This document shows, in pieces, positions 1 to 5,589 of a stretch of DNA of 6,395 bases. The stretch comes from JBKPFU01 sp046728975 (lineage in GTDB: Bacteria; Actinomycetota; Thermoleophilia; Gaiellales; Gaiellaceae): the NCBI GenBank assembly GCA_046728975.1, contig JBKPFU010000201.1:1-6395 (forward strand), written 5' to 3'. Positions within the stretch are counted from its first letter, which is position 1. Each line of letters starts with the position of its first letter. Under the pieces are notes generated by a model. That model searched no databases and was not told where the DNA came from. It worked only from the letters and a program-made list of their open reading frames with translations. The translations under genes were made by a program, and so were the position numbers.

Positions 1-662
1 TGCCGAGCCACGTCCTCGGGTTGCGCCACCTTGCGCAGCGGCATCGTTCGGGAGATCCGTTGCACGCGCTCTTCATCGATGTGACCGCGCGTCATCGGTG
101 AAGCCGTCCAGCCGGGAGCAACCACGTTCACGCGCGCGCGAGGCGCGATCCGCACCACCTCGTTCTTCAGCGAGAGCAGCAGGCCGTACGCGACCGCTGA
201 CTTCGCAGCCGCGTAGTCGGCATGGCCGGCCTCCCCGAACACGCCGGCGGTGGAGGCGACCATGACCAGGGACCCGGCCTCGCCTTCGAGCTGGCGCAGG
301 AAGCCCCGCGCCGTCAGGAACGTCGCGGTCAAGTTCGTTCGCAGCGTCTCTTCCCAGCGCTCGAGCGGCAGCTCCCAGACCGGCACGTCCTCGGACGGCC
401 AGGCGCCCGCGACGGCTGCGCAGACGGCGAGCCGCCCCGCCTGTTCGAACAGCCGCTCGACGTCCGATTCGACCGTCAGGTCGCCTCCGACGATTGGAGC
501 ACCGCCGAGCTCCTCGCTGACCGCCTCCGCGCGGTCCTGACCCCGGTGGTAGTGGAGGACGACCTCACACCCCTCGGCGGCGAATGCCCGCGCGCACGCA
601 CCGCCGATGCCGCCCGACGCACCCGTGACCAGCACCCGCTTGCCCGCCAGGCCCGCCTCCAT
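1..662 (-). CDS. SDR-family oxidoreductase, C-terminus cut by the window edge
   Basis: A classical short-chain dehydrogenase/reductase that should oxidise or reduce a hydroxyl/carbonyl substrate with NAD(P)(H) in the cytosol; the substrate cannot be told. Reading minus from the ATG at 662, 220 residues are visible. The Rossmann motif TGASGGIG lies at residues 13-20, and the catalytic tetrad is readable as Asn110 (TLRTNL), Ser137 (VMVAS), Tyr150 and Lys154 (YAAAK). A PGW segment follows at about 183-185, and PLRKVAQPEDVAR ends the visible part, so only some 25-35 C-terminal residues are missing. The usual NNAG motif after beta-4 reads AAVAG (82-86), which is atypical. The start is placed seven codons before the first beta-strand, as in the family. 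It has no Shine-Dalgarno; a TAGCCT box at 672-677 suggests a leaderless transcript. The gene is divergent from the aminopeptidase operon, with only 20 bp between the starts. Family assignment is secure; the precise enzyme is unknown. Confidence 0.93.
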   Translation of the reverse strand, partial: MEAGLAGKRVLVTGASGGIGGACARAFAAEGCEVVLHYHRGQDRAEAVSEELGGAPIVGGDLTVESDVERLFEQAGRLAVCAAVAGAWPSEDVPVWELPLERWEETLRTNLTATFLTARGFLRQLEGEAGSLVMVASTAGVFGEAGHADYAAAKSAVAYGLLLSLKNEVVRIAPRARVNVVAPGWTASPMTRGHIDEERVQRISRTMPLRKVAQPEDVAR

Positions 663-668
663 CGATTT

Positions 669-674
669 GAGAGG
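669..674 (+). promoter_or_regulatory. Ribosome binding site of the D-aminopeptidase gene
   Basis: GAGAGG lies 8 nt before the GTG at 683. It supports that start and shows that the plus transcript must begin inside the divergent SDR coding region or the 20-bp gap. Confidence 0.6.
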
Positions 675-682
675 CTACAAGC

Positions 683-1501
683 GTGCGCGTCCACGTCATC
701 AGCGACATGGAGGGCGTTGCCGGGATCGTCCACGGCGACCAGACGAACGCCGGCCGCCCGATGTTCGAGGAGGGGCGAAAGCTGTACACGGAGGAGATCA
801 ATGCCGCCGTCCGGGGCGCGAAGGCAGCGGGCGCGACAGAGATTGTCGTCATGGACTGCCATGGCGCGGGCGACGGCTACTCCTTCAACTCACTGATCGC
901 GGAGAAGCTCGATCCCGCGTGCGAGTTCGTCGTGCAGGACGAGTGGACGAGCTACACGGGCTTCCTCGAGGACGGATGCGACGCGGCGCTCTTCGTCGGC
1001 ATGCACGCGATGGCCGGGACGCCGGACGGGGTGCTGAGCCACACCGTCTCGGGCCAGCAGTGGCAGAACCTGTACTTCAACGGCACCGCCGTCGGCGAAA
1101 CGGGGATCAACGCTTCGCTCTGCGGAACCTGGAACTGTCCGGTGCTGCTCGTCACCGGCGACGACGCCGTTTGCCGCGAGGCCACCGCGTTGCTCGGCGA
1201 GGGCCTGACCACGGTCTCGGTCAAACGGGGTCTCGCGGCTCGCAGCGCGCGCAACCAGACGCCGCAACGGGCCCGCGAGCTGATCGAGGACGGTGCGAAG
1301 CGCGCGCTGCAAGACCTGAAGGCGGTCGAGCCTTACGACCCGGGCCGTCCGTGCGAGATCAAGGTCGAGTACAAGGAGACAAGCCCGCCGCGGAAGCTCC
1401 GCCATGCCCCGAACGTGGAGCAGCTCGACCCGCGCACGATCGTCTCGCGCGCGGACGATTGGTGGACGGCGTGGCGGCAGTTCTTCTTCTTCGACGCCTG
1501 A
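683..1501 (+). CDS. dppA: M55-family zinc D-aminopeptidase (DppA type)
   Basis: Metallopeptidase of family M55, whose model is Bacillus subtilis DppA, a decameric enzyme that removes N-terminal D-amino acids from short peptides such as D-Ala-D-Ala. The 272-residue length is close to that of DppA. The N-terminus HVISDMEGVAG carries Asp8 and Glu10; His60 (MDCHGAG), His108 (GMHAM) and Glu139 (GETGIN) complete the expected two-zinc ligand set, and His120 (LSHTV) sits where the catalytic histidine is expected. All key residues are present, so it is probably active. The GTG start at 683 has a GAGAGG site 8 nt upstream and puts Asp8 in the conserved place. It is the first gene of a four-gene operon, and its stop is 1 nt before the next ATG. 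No dipeptide transporter is nearby, unlike the B. subtilis dpp operon, so a role in recycling D-peptides or peptidoglycan fragments is only inferred. Confidence 0.92.
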   Translation: MRVHVISDMEGVAGIVHGDQTNAGRPMFEEGRKLYTEEINAAVRGAKAAGATEIVVMDCHGAGDGYSFNSLIAEKLDPACEFVVQDEWTSYTGFLEDGCDAALFVGMHAMAGTPDGVLSHTVSGQQWQNLYFNGTAVGETGINASLCGTWNCPVLLVTGDDAVCREATALLGEGLTTVSVKRGLAARSARNQTPQRARELIEDGAKRALQDLKAVEPYDPGRPCEIKVEYKETSPPRKLRHAPNVEQLDPRTIVSRADDWWTAWRQFFFFDA

Positions 1502-1502
1502 G

Positions 1503-1994
1503 ATGAGGCTGGAGCTCGCCGACGGCGATATCACAGCTCTGAGCGTCGACGCGATCGCGAACGCCGCGAACAACCAACTCTGGATGGGCGCGGGCGTGGC
1601 CGGCGCGATCAAGCGTGCCGGCGGCGAGGAGATCGAGCGCGAAGCCGTCGCCAAAGGCCCGATCGAAGTAGGCGACGCCGTGGCGACGGGTGCCGGCCGC
1701 CTGAAGGCGAAGCACGTGATCCACGGCGCCGTCATGGGGCCGGATCTGAAGACCGACGGCGGCCTGATCGAGCAAACCACGCGGCGCTCCCTGGAGGTGG
1801 CCGAGGAGCTCGGGGTGGAGTCGGTCGCACTGCCTGCGTTCGGGACCGGGGTCGGCGGCTTTCCGATCGACGAGTGCGCGCGGATCATGGTGGAGGCCGC
1901 CCGTGCGCACGAGCCGCGCTCGCTTGAGCACGTCGTCTTTGCCGTGTTCGGCGAGGATGCACGACGCGCCTTCGACGCGGCGCTTAGAGCGTGA
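1503..1994 (+). CDS. Macro-domain protein (ADP-ribose binding or hydrolysing)
   Basis: A single-domain macro protein of 163 residues. Macro domains bind ADP-ribose, and many remove it from proteins, nucleic acids or O-acetyl-ADP-ribose. Visible hallmarks are the GDIT segment with Asp9 (adenine contact in the family), NAAN at 20-23, the glycine-rich GAGVAGAI at 29-36, and the phosphate-binding loop FGTGVGGFP at 113-121. The domain spans almost the whole protein. The ATG at 1503 is chosen because it begins one strand before GDIT and lies 1 nt after the aminopeptidase stop. A longer reading from further upstream would overlap that gene by about 100 nt with non-homologous sequence. There is no strong Shine-Dalgarno, so translation is probably coupled to the upstream gene. 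The 3' end overlaps the next start by 4 nt (GTGA). Whether it is a hydrolase or only a binder cannot be read from the sequence. Confidence 0.92.
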   Translation: MRLELADGDITALSVDAIANAANNQLWMGAGVAGAIKRAGGEEIEREAVAKGPIEVGDAVATGAGRLKAKHVIHGAVMGPDLKTDGGLIEQTTRRSLEVAEELGVESVALPAFGTGVGGFPIDECARIMVEAARAHEPRSLEHVVFAVFGEDARRAFDAALRA

Positions 1995-2554
1995 GCGACT
2001 ACCTCGCGCTGAGCGTCGATGAGCTTCTCGACGAGCTGGCGGACTGCTCAGCGGCGCCGGCGGCCGGCGCCGCAGCGGCGCTCGTGGCCGCGCTCGCGGC
2101 CTCGGTGACGCAGCTCGCCGCGCGGTCCTCGGCGGAGGCCTGGGACGACGCACGCGCCTGCGCCGCTCAGGCCGCTTCGCTCCGCACGAAGCTGGCGCGG
2201 CTGGCGCAGGAAGACGCGGAGGTATACGCCGCGGCGCGGGCAGCCCTCCGCGCCGGCGGGGACGACGCGATGGGCGACGCTCTCGACCGCGCAGCCGACG
2301 TTCCGCTCGCGATCGCCGAGGCCGCCGCGGATGTCGCCGCGCTCGCCGCCGGCGTGGCCGAGAACGGGAACCCGGACCTTCGTCCCGACTCCGCCGCCGC
2401 TGCGGTTCTCGCCGAGGCGGCTGTTCGCGCGACGTCGAGGCTCGTCGAGGTCAATCTCTCGGTGCGGCCCGAGGATCACCGGATCGCGCGCGCGCGCATG
2501 CTCGCGCGCGAGGCGGCCGGGGCGTGCGAGCGCGCCGCGGCAGCCGTGGGGTAG
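1991..2554 (+). CDS. Cyclodeaminase/cyclohydrolase-fold protein (FTCD C-terminal domain family)
   Basis: A 187-residue, alanine-rich, all-helical protein resembling the C-terminal domain of formiminotransferase-cyclodeaminase and free-standing methenyl-tetrahydrofolate cyclohydrolases (FchA). Those enzymes convert formimino- or methenyl-THF in one-carbon metabolism. Family-like features are the N-terminal helix and loop SAAPAAGAAAALVAAL (about 20-35), Asp75 in LAQEDAEVYAA, which matches the conserved DAxAY segment, and the late helix PDSAAAAVLAEAAVRA (132-147) followed by VEVNLS. The usual loop is P-G-G-G-S; here it reads P-A-A-G-A, so the folate-binding loop is degenerate and catalysis is uncertain. 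The GTG start at 1991 overlaps the macro stop by 4 nt, a sign of translational coupling. The polymerase gene begins 14 nt after its stop. Family assignment is good; folate activity is only inferred. Confidence 0.8.
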   Translation: MSDYLALSVDELLDELADCSAAPAAGAAAALVAALAASVTQLAARSSAEAWDDARACAAQAASLRTKLARLAQEDAEVYAAARAALRAGGDDAMGDALDRAADVPLAIAEAAADVAALAAGVAENGNPDLRPDSAAAAVLAEAAVRATSRLVEVNLSVRPEDHRIARARMLAREAAGACERAAAAVG

Positions 2555-2568
2555 CGCAGAATCGTCTC

Positions 2569-3609
2569 GTGATCGTCGCGCACCTCGACCTGGACGCTTT
2601 CTTCGCCGCGGTGGAAGAGCTCGAGCAGCCGGAGCTGCGAGAAGTGCCGCTCGTGGTCGGCGGTGACCCACATGGACGCGGGGTCGTCGCGACTGCGAAC
2701 TACGTCGCGCGCCGGTTCGGCATCCACTCCGCGATGCCGTGCGCCGAGGCGCTGCGCCGCTGTCCGCACGCCGTTTTCCTGCGGCCGCGCAAGCGGCTCT
2801 ACTCCGACTACTCCCGCGCCGTCTGGGACGTCGTGCGCGAGGTCGTTCCCATCGTCGAGCGGACGGGGATGGACGAGGGCTACCTCGACCTGACGGAGTT
2901 CCGCGACAGCCGCGCAATTGCAGGCGCGGTCCAGGCTGCAGTTCGCGGCTCCACCAGCCTGAGCTGCTCGCTCGGCGTCGGGACGTGCAAGGTCGTCGCG
3001 AAGATCGCGAGCGACCGGCGCAAACCAGGCGGGATCACGGTCGTTCCCCGCGGTCGCGAGGCGGCGTTCCTCGCCCCGTTCGAGGTGCGGCGGCTGCCGG
3101 GTGTCGGGCCGCGCGCAGAGGAACGGCTGAAGAAAGCCGGAGTCGCGACCATTGGTGCGCTTGCGGCGATCGACGATGGCGTGCTGCGCAGGCTCGTGCC
3201 CGGGAAGCTCGGGCCGCTCCTGCGCGACCGCGCCCGCGGGATCGACCCGCGCCCGCTGGAGACGTCGGTCGAGACGATTTCGATCAGCGCCGAGGAGACG
3301 TTCGCGCAAGACGTTGCCGAGCGGGAGCGGCTTCAGGCCGAGGTGCGGCGGATGGCCGAGCACGTCGCCGAGCGCCTGCGCACGGCCCGCCAGGCCGGCC
3401 GCACCGTCACGACGAAGGTCCGCTATCCGGACTTCTCGATCCGGAGCCGCTCGACCACGCTGCCCGTGGGGACGGACGACGTCGAGCGGATCGGCGAGCT
3501 CGCTTGCGCCTTGCTCGACCGCGCGCTCGACGATCGCCCGGGGGCGCTGCGGCTCGTGGGCGTCGCCGTCTCAGGCCTGGAAGCGCACGCCCAGCTGGCG
3601 CTCGTTTAG
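2569..3609 (+). CDS. dinB: DNA polymerase IV, Y-family translesion polymerase
   Basis: Error-prone lesion-bypass DNA polymerase of the DinB subfamily, 346 residues, normal for the family. The palm/fingers begin at HLDLDAFFAAVE with catalytic Asp7 and the steric-gate Phe12. The second catalytic pair is Asp102-Glu103 in GMDEGYLDLT, where most relatives read SIDEAYLD. LGVGTCKVVAKIASD (135-149) is the conserved palm helix, a helix-hairpin-helix thumb lies at RLPGVGPRAEERLKKAG (175-191), and the little-finger domain runs from about 235 to 335. The protein ends HAQLALV, which resembles the beta-clamp binding pentapeptide QLxLF. The GTG at 2569 is preferred because it gives the usual 4-5 residues before the first Asp; the GTG at 2524 would overlap the previous gene and add 15 unlike residues. 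It is the last gene of the operon. I see no LexA-type operator. Its stop overlaps that of the convergent CBS gene by 4 nt. Confidence 0.96.
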   Translation: MIVAHLDLDAFFAAVEELEQPELREVPLVVGGDPHGRGVVATANYVARRFGIHSAMPCAEALRRCPHAVFLRPRKRLYSDYSRAVWDVVREVVPIVERTGMDEGYLDLTEFRDSRAIAGAVQAAVRGSTSLSCSLGVGTCKVVAKIASDRRKPGGITVVPRGREAAFLAPFEVRRLPGVGPRAEERLKKAGVATIGALAAIDDGVLRRLVPGKLGPLLRDRARGIDPRPLETSVETISISAEETFAQDVAERERLQAEVRRMAEHVAERLRTARQAGRTVTTKVRYPDFSIRSRSTTLPVGTDDVERIGELACALLDRALDDRPGALRLVGVAVSGLEAHAQLALV

Positions 3610-3995
3610 GAGGCCTCTTCCACCTCTTTGACGCCCCAGCGGGCGACGTCGCGGATGCTGACGATTCCCACCGGGTGGTCCTCGTCGACGACGGGCACGT
3701 GCCGAAATCCCCGCTCCAGCATCACGTTCGCGGCCTCCTCGGCCTTCGCCGAGGGCGGCAGCGTGACGGGATCCGGCGTCATCCACTCCCGCACGCGCGC
3801 CTCGCTCGAGTGCGTGCGGCCGGCGACCGCGCGCGTGAGGTCCCGCTCGGTGAGGATTCCGATCAGCCGCCCGAAATCAGATACGACGACGGAGCTGACG
3901 CCGTAATCGACCATCTTCTGCGCGGCCTCCCCGATCGTGTCGGAGGGCTCGACGGTCAGGACTTCGCGCGTCATGAGGTCGGCCAGCGTCGTCAT
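3606..3995 (-). CDS. Two-CBS-domain protein
   Basis: A 129-residue stand-alone CBS-pair (Bateman) protein. Such modules bind adenosine ligands (AMP, ATP, SAM, NAD) and act as cytosolic sensors or regulators of partner proteins. CBS1 spans about residues 5-57 (DLMTREVLTVEP to GILTERDLTRAV) and CBS2 about 69-119 (REWMTPDPVTLPP to GIVSIRDVARWG). Each ends in the ligand-binding pattern G-I-hydrophobic-S/T-x-R-D. A short acidic tail follows. No other domain is present. The ATG at 3995 is chosen because a TATGCT box lies 7 nt upstream, as expected for a leaderless transcript. An in-frame ATG at 4007 would add MLAA but lies inside that box, and neither start has a Shine-Dalgarno. The gene ends tail to tail with dinB, and the terminator hairpin of the CHRD gene lies just upstream. 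Its partner is unknown. Confidence 0.92.
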   Translation of the reverse strand: MTTLADLMTREVLTVEPSDTIGEAAQKMVDYGVSSVVVSDFGRLIGILTERDLTRAVAGRTHSSEARVREWMTPDPVTLPPSAKAEEAANVMLERGFRHVPVVDEDHPVGIVSIRDVARWGVKEVEEAS

Positions 3996-4002
3996 TGCCG
4001 CG

Positions 4003-4008
4003 AGCATA
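4003..4008 (-). promoter_or_regulatory. Putative -10 box TATGCT of the CBS gene (leaderless)
   Basis: On the minus strand TATGCT is followed by CGCGGCA and then the ATG at 3995. That spacing fits transcription starting at or next to the start codon. No convincing -35 element is visible, and the region upstream is the terminator hairpin of the preceding gene. Confidence 0.45.
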
Positions 4009-4020
4009 GAAGAAGCGAAA

Positions 4021-4051
4021 GCGCGACGGCCCCGTTTTGGGGCCGCCGCGT
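4021..4051 (-). terminator. Strong hairpin terminator after the CHRD gene
   Basis: CGGCCCC at 4027-4033 pairs perfectly with GGGGCCG at 4039-4045 around the loop GTTTT. After one A/C mismatch the stem continues with four more pairs and a G-U to 4021/4051. Read on minus, the extended stem is followed directly by TTTCGCTTCTTCT, a T-rich tail. It lies 20 nt past the CHRD stop, so it most likely ends that transcript just before the CBS promoter. Confidence 0.7.
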
Positions 4052-4071
4052 TGGATCAGTCGAAGCGGTTG

Positions 4072-4680
4072 CTACTTCGACAACGTGCCCTGAATCGCCC
4101 CGGCGGGGAACGCCGTGGTGTGCACGTTGACGTAGAAGTTGCCCGGGTGCTGCAGGATCTGCTTCACCAGCGGTCGGGCGACGTTCACACATCCCGTGGC
4201 CGTGCCTGTGAACGGCGTCGGCAGCGTGAACGGGACTGCGATCTGGGTCGCGTTCGGCCCGGTGCCGAAGTGGATGTGGGCCGCGGTCACGTCGTTAAGG
4301 CCGGTGACCGTGAGCGCCCAGCAGATACGCCCCTGGCCGATGTTCGACCGGATGGTGGCGGTGCCGCTTCCGACCGTGTTGCCGTTCACCGGAGTGAGCG
4401 TCGCGCTCAACTTCCGGCCGCCGCCGGTGGGGCTGAGCGGTGCCGACGGGCAGGTAAGCGGCTGACCGGCTGTCCCGATGATGTCCGCTGGGTGCTGCCG
4501 GTGGTGGGCAAGCGCCGCCTTGGTGGCGACGTTGATCTTGACGTACGGGTGCTTCTTCGATTTCGTCGCGTGGCAGACCGGCGTCTTCTTTGCCGTCTGA
4601 TTTCCGCCGGCGATGGCCGCGGCCACGCCCGAAGACGCGACTGCGACTGCCACGGCGAGGATGAACAGGTAACGCCGCAA
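4072..4680 (-). CDS. Secreted CHRD-domain protein with N-terminal CHAT-PY module
   Basis: A 202-residue exported protein. Residues 1-25 are a signal peptide: RRY, then a hydrophobic stretch LFILAVAVAVASSGVAAAIAG with likely cleavage after an Ala. Residues about 34-77 form a small module, PVCHATKSKKHPYVKINV followed by a His-rich AHHRQHP and a Cys at 77; this resembles repeats seen in actinobacterial surface proteins, function unknown. Residues about 90-202 are a CHRD domain (first found in chordin): KLSATLTPVNG at its start, CWALTVTGLNDVTAAHIHFG in the middle, and FYVNVHTTAFPAGAIQGTLS at the end, the last being a strong hallmark. CHRD domains occur in bacterial extracellular proteins of unclear function. 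The TTG start at 4680 is preferred to an upstream TTG at 4713 because AGGGAG lies 8 nt before it and the signal peptide then starts with its basic residues. It is followed by a strong terminator and is divergent from the cupin gene. Confidence 0.9.
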   Translation of the reverse strand: MRRYLFILAVAVAVASSGVAAAIAGGNQTAKKTPVCHATKSKKHPYVKINVATKAALAHHRQHPADIIGTAGQPLTCPSAPLSPTGGGRKLSATLTPVNGNTVGSGTATIRSNIGQGRICWALTVTGLNDVTAAHIHFGTGPNATQIAVPFTLPTPFTGTATGCVNVARPLVKQILQHPGNFYVNVHTTAFPAGAIQGTLSK

Positions 4681-4688
4681 TGCAATCA

Positions 4689-4694
4689 CTCCCT
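4689..4694 (-). promoter_or_regulatory. Ribosome binding site that fixes the TTG start of the CHRD gene
   Basis: Minus-strand AGGGAG ends 8 nt before the TTG at 4680, the best Shine-Dalgarno in the window. The GTG at 4689-4687 overlaps its end and is therefore unlikely to be the start. Confidence 0.7.
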
Positions 4695-4760
4695 GTAGAT
4701 GAGCTCGTTTCAACCTGTGAGAAAAGATCCCGAATGCAAGCGAAAATCACGCTCTGCACG

Positions 4761-5360
4761 ATGAGCGCAGAGTTCGTTCTCGACACGCCCGTGGTTCGTT
4801 CGTTCGTCGCCGACGTCCAGGCGGCAATCGCCGGCTCCTCATCGCCGGTTGCCGCGTGTGAGGCGATCAGACCCCGCTTCGCCCACTTGCTCGCCGATCC
4901 GGAGTGGCTCCCGCCCGAGTTTCAGGCGGCGGCGCCGGAGAGCGGGATGGGCGGCGGCATCGGCCAGTGGCTTCTCTACCGTGCGGACGACGGCTCGCTG
5001 TCGCTCTTCTCGCTGGTGGTGCCTCCCGGGTCGGAGACGCCGATCCACGACGACCTCGCCTGGGGGCTCGTCGGCCTTTACCAAGGCACACAGGACGAGG
5101 AGATTTACGCTGAGCGGAACGGCACGCTCAAGCTCGTCGAACGCCGTTCGCTCACCCCGGGTGACTTTTACGTCCTGATCCCGCCGCGCGACGACATCCA
5201 TCGCGTGCGCACGACGTCGCCGAAGACGTCTGTCTCCATCCACCTGCTGACGAACGACACCGGCTGCGTTTGGCGTCACGCGTATGACCCGGCAACGGGC
5301 GACGCGATGCCCTTCCGCTCCGGCTATGTCAATGCTCCCTGCGGCGACGACGCGGAATAG
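4761..5360 (+). CDS. Cysteine-dioxygenase-like cupin (predicted thiol dioxygenase family)
   Basis: A 199-residue double-stranded beta-helix (cupin) protein resembling the bacterial cysteine/3-mercaptopropionate dioxygenase family, non-heme iron enzymes that oxidise thiols to sulfinates in the cytosol. The fold shows as SLFSLVVPPGSETPIHDDLAWGLVGLYQG (81-109), LTPGDFYVLIPP (131-142), DIHRV with His147, and SVSIHLL (157-163), followed by the family-like NDTGCVWRHAYDP. In cysteine dioxygenase iron is held by three His, two from an H-x-H pair. Here the pair reads His96-Asp97-Asp98, so the second ligand appears to be Asp, giving an HxD...H set. The Tyr of the usual S-x-H-x-Y is Leu163. Function is therefore uncertain. 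The start is ambiguous: the ATG at 4761 begins close to the first helix, but an in-frame ATG at 4734 is possible and neither has a clear Shine-Dalgarno. The gene is divergent from the CHRD gene. Confidence 0.8.
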   Translation: MSAEFVLDTPVVRSFVADVQAAIAGSSSPVAACEAIRPRFAHLLADPEWLPPEFQAAAPESGMGGGIGQWLLYRADDGSLSLFSLVVPPGSETPIHDDLAWGLVGLYQGTQDEEIYAERNGTLKLVERRSLTPGDFYVLIPPRDDIHRVRTTSPKTSVSIHLLTNDTGCVWRHAYDPATGDAMPFRSGYVNAPCGDDAE

Positions 5361-5371
5361 GCGGCGCGCCG

Positions 5372-5515
5372 ATGCCGCCACTCGACGAGATCGCCCCCGG
5401 CCTCTGGCGGTACACGCTCACCAGAAACGGCGCCCCTCCGACGATGACGGCGTACGCGCTGCGCAACGGCGCCCGCGCCCTGGCGGCCAGCCCGGCGCGG
5501 CCGCCGCTTGCCGGT
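5372..5515 (+). pseudogene. Possible 5' fragment of a metallo-beta-lactamase-fold hydrolase gene
   Basis: An ATG 11 nt after the cupin stop opens a frame whose first ~45 codons (MPPLDEIAPGLWRYTLTRN, then TAYALRNGARALAASP) look like the N-terminus of an MBL-fold hydrolase, where 'I-A-P-G-L-W-R-Y' is followed by 'Y-x-L-R-x-G' and a short 'L-L-x-D-P' strand. No HxHxDH metal motif follows. Instead the sequence becomes low in protein character, enters a palindrome at 5516, and the frame then runs antisense through the tRNA-Lys gene to a stop near 5656. I read it as a truncated remnant, possibly once co-transcribed with the cupin. The resemblance is short and could be chance. Confidence 0.35.
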
Positions 5516-5572
5516 CGCCGGTTCGCAGTCTGTAGACCTCTGAACCGGCGGCTCGTTTCGCGAGCACCGGTT
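5516..5572. repeat. Palindromic element with two competing hairpins
   Basis: CGCCGGTTC at 5516-5524 pairs perfectly with GAACCGGCG at 5542-5550, a 9-bp stem. The AACCGG of its right arm (5543-5548) can instead pair with CCGGTT at 5567-5572, enclosing GCTCG/CGAGC at 5551-5555 and 5561-5565 with a TTTCG loop. The two structures exclude each other. The element sits downstream of tRNA-Lys (minus) and at the break of the MBL-like fragment. It could be a terminator for either side or a short intergenic repeat; no long T-tract is present. Confidence 0.6.
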
Positions 5573-5589
5573 AGCAGGGCTTTCGCCGA

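Noticed and set aside
1404..1502. A 33-residue N-terminal extension of the macro-domain protein
   Set aside because: It would overlap the aminopeptidase gene by about 100 nt, is low-complexity (Ser/Arg runs) and is unlike macro proteins, which begin just before the GDIT motif.
890..1888. Long minus frame opposite the aminopeptidase and macro genes
   Set aside because: Antisense shadow; both plus-strand proteins carry intact catalytic motifs and this frame shows none.
2048..3363. Two long minus frames opposite the cyclodeaminase-like gene and dinB
   Set aside because: Arginine/glycine-rich with no recognisable motif; they overlap a clear DinB gene.
2739..4130. A 463-codon open frame on plus across dinB and the CBS gene
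   Set aside because: Arginine/alanine-rich translation with no domain, a shadow of dinB and the CBS gene in a high-GC genome.
3937..4698. A 253-codon plus frame opposite the CHRD gene
   Set aside because: The minus protein has a signal peptide, a CHRD domain and a good ribosome site; the plus frame looks like an arginine-rich shadow.
4680..4760. Cupin start at the ATG at 4680
   Set aside because: It would overlap the divergent CHRD start and its ribosome site, and the extra residues have no family character; 4734 or 4761 is more likely.
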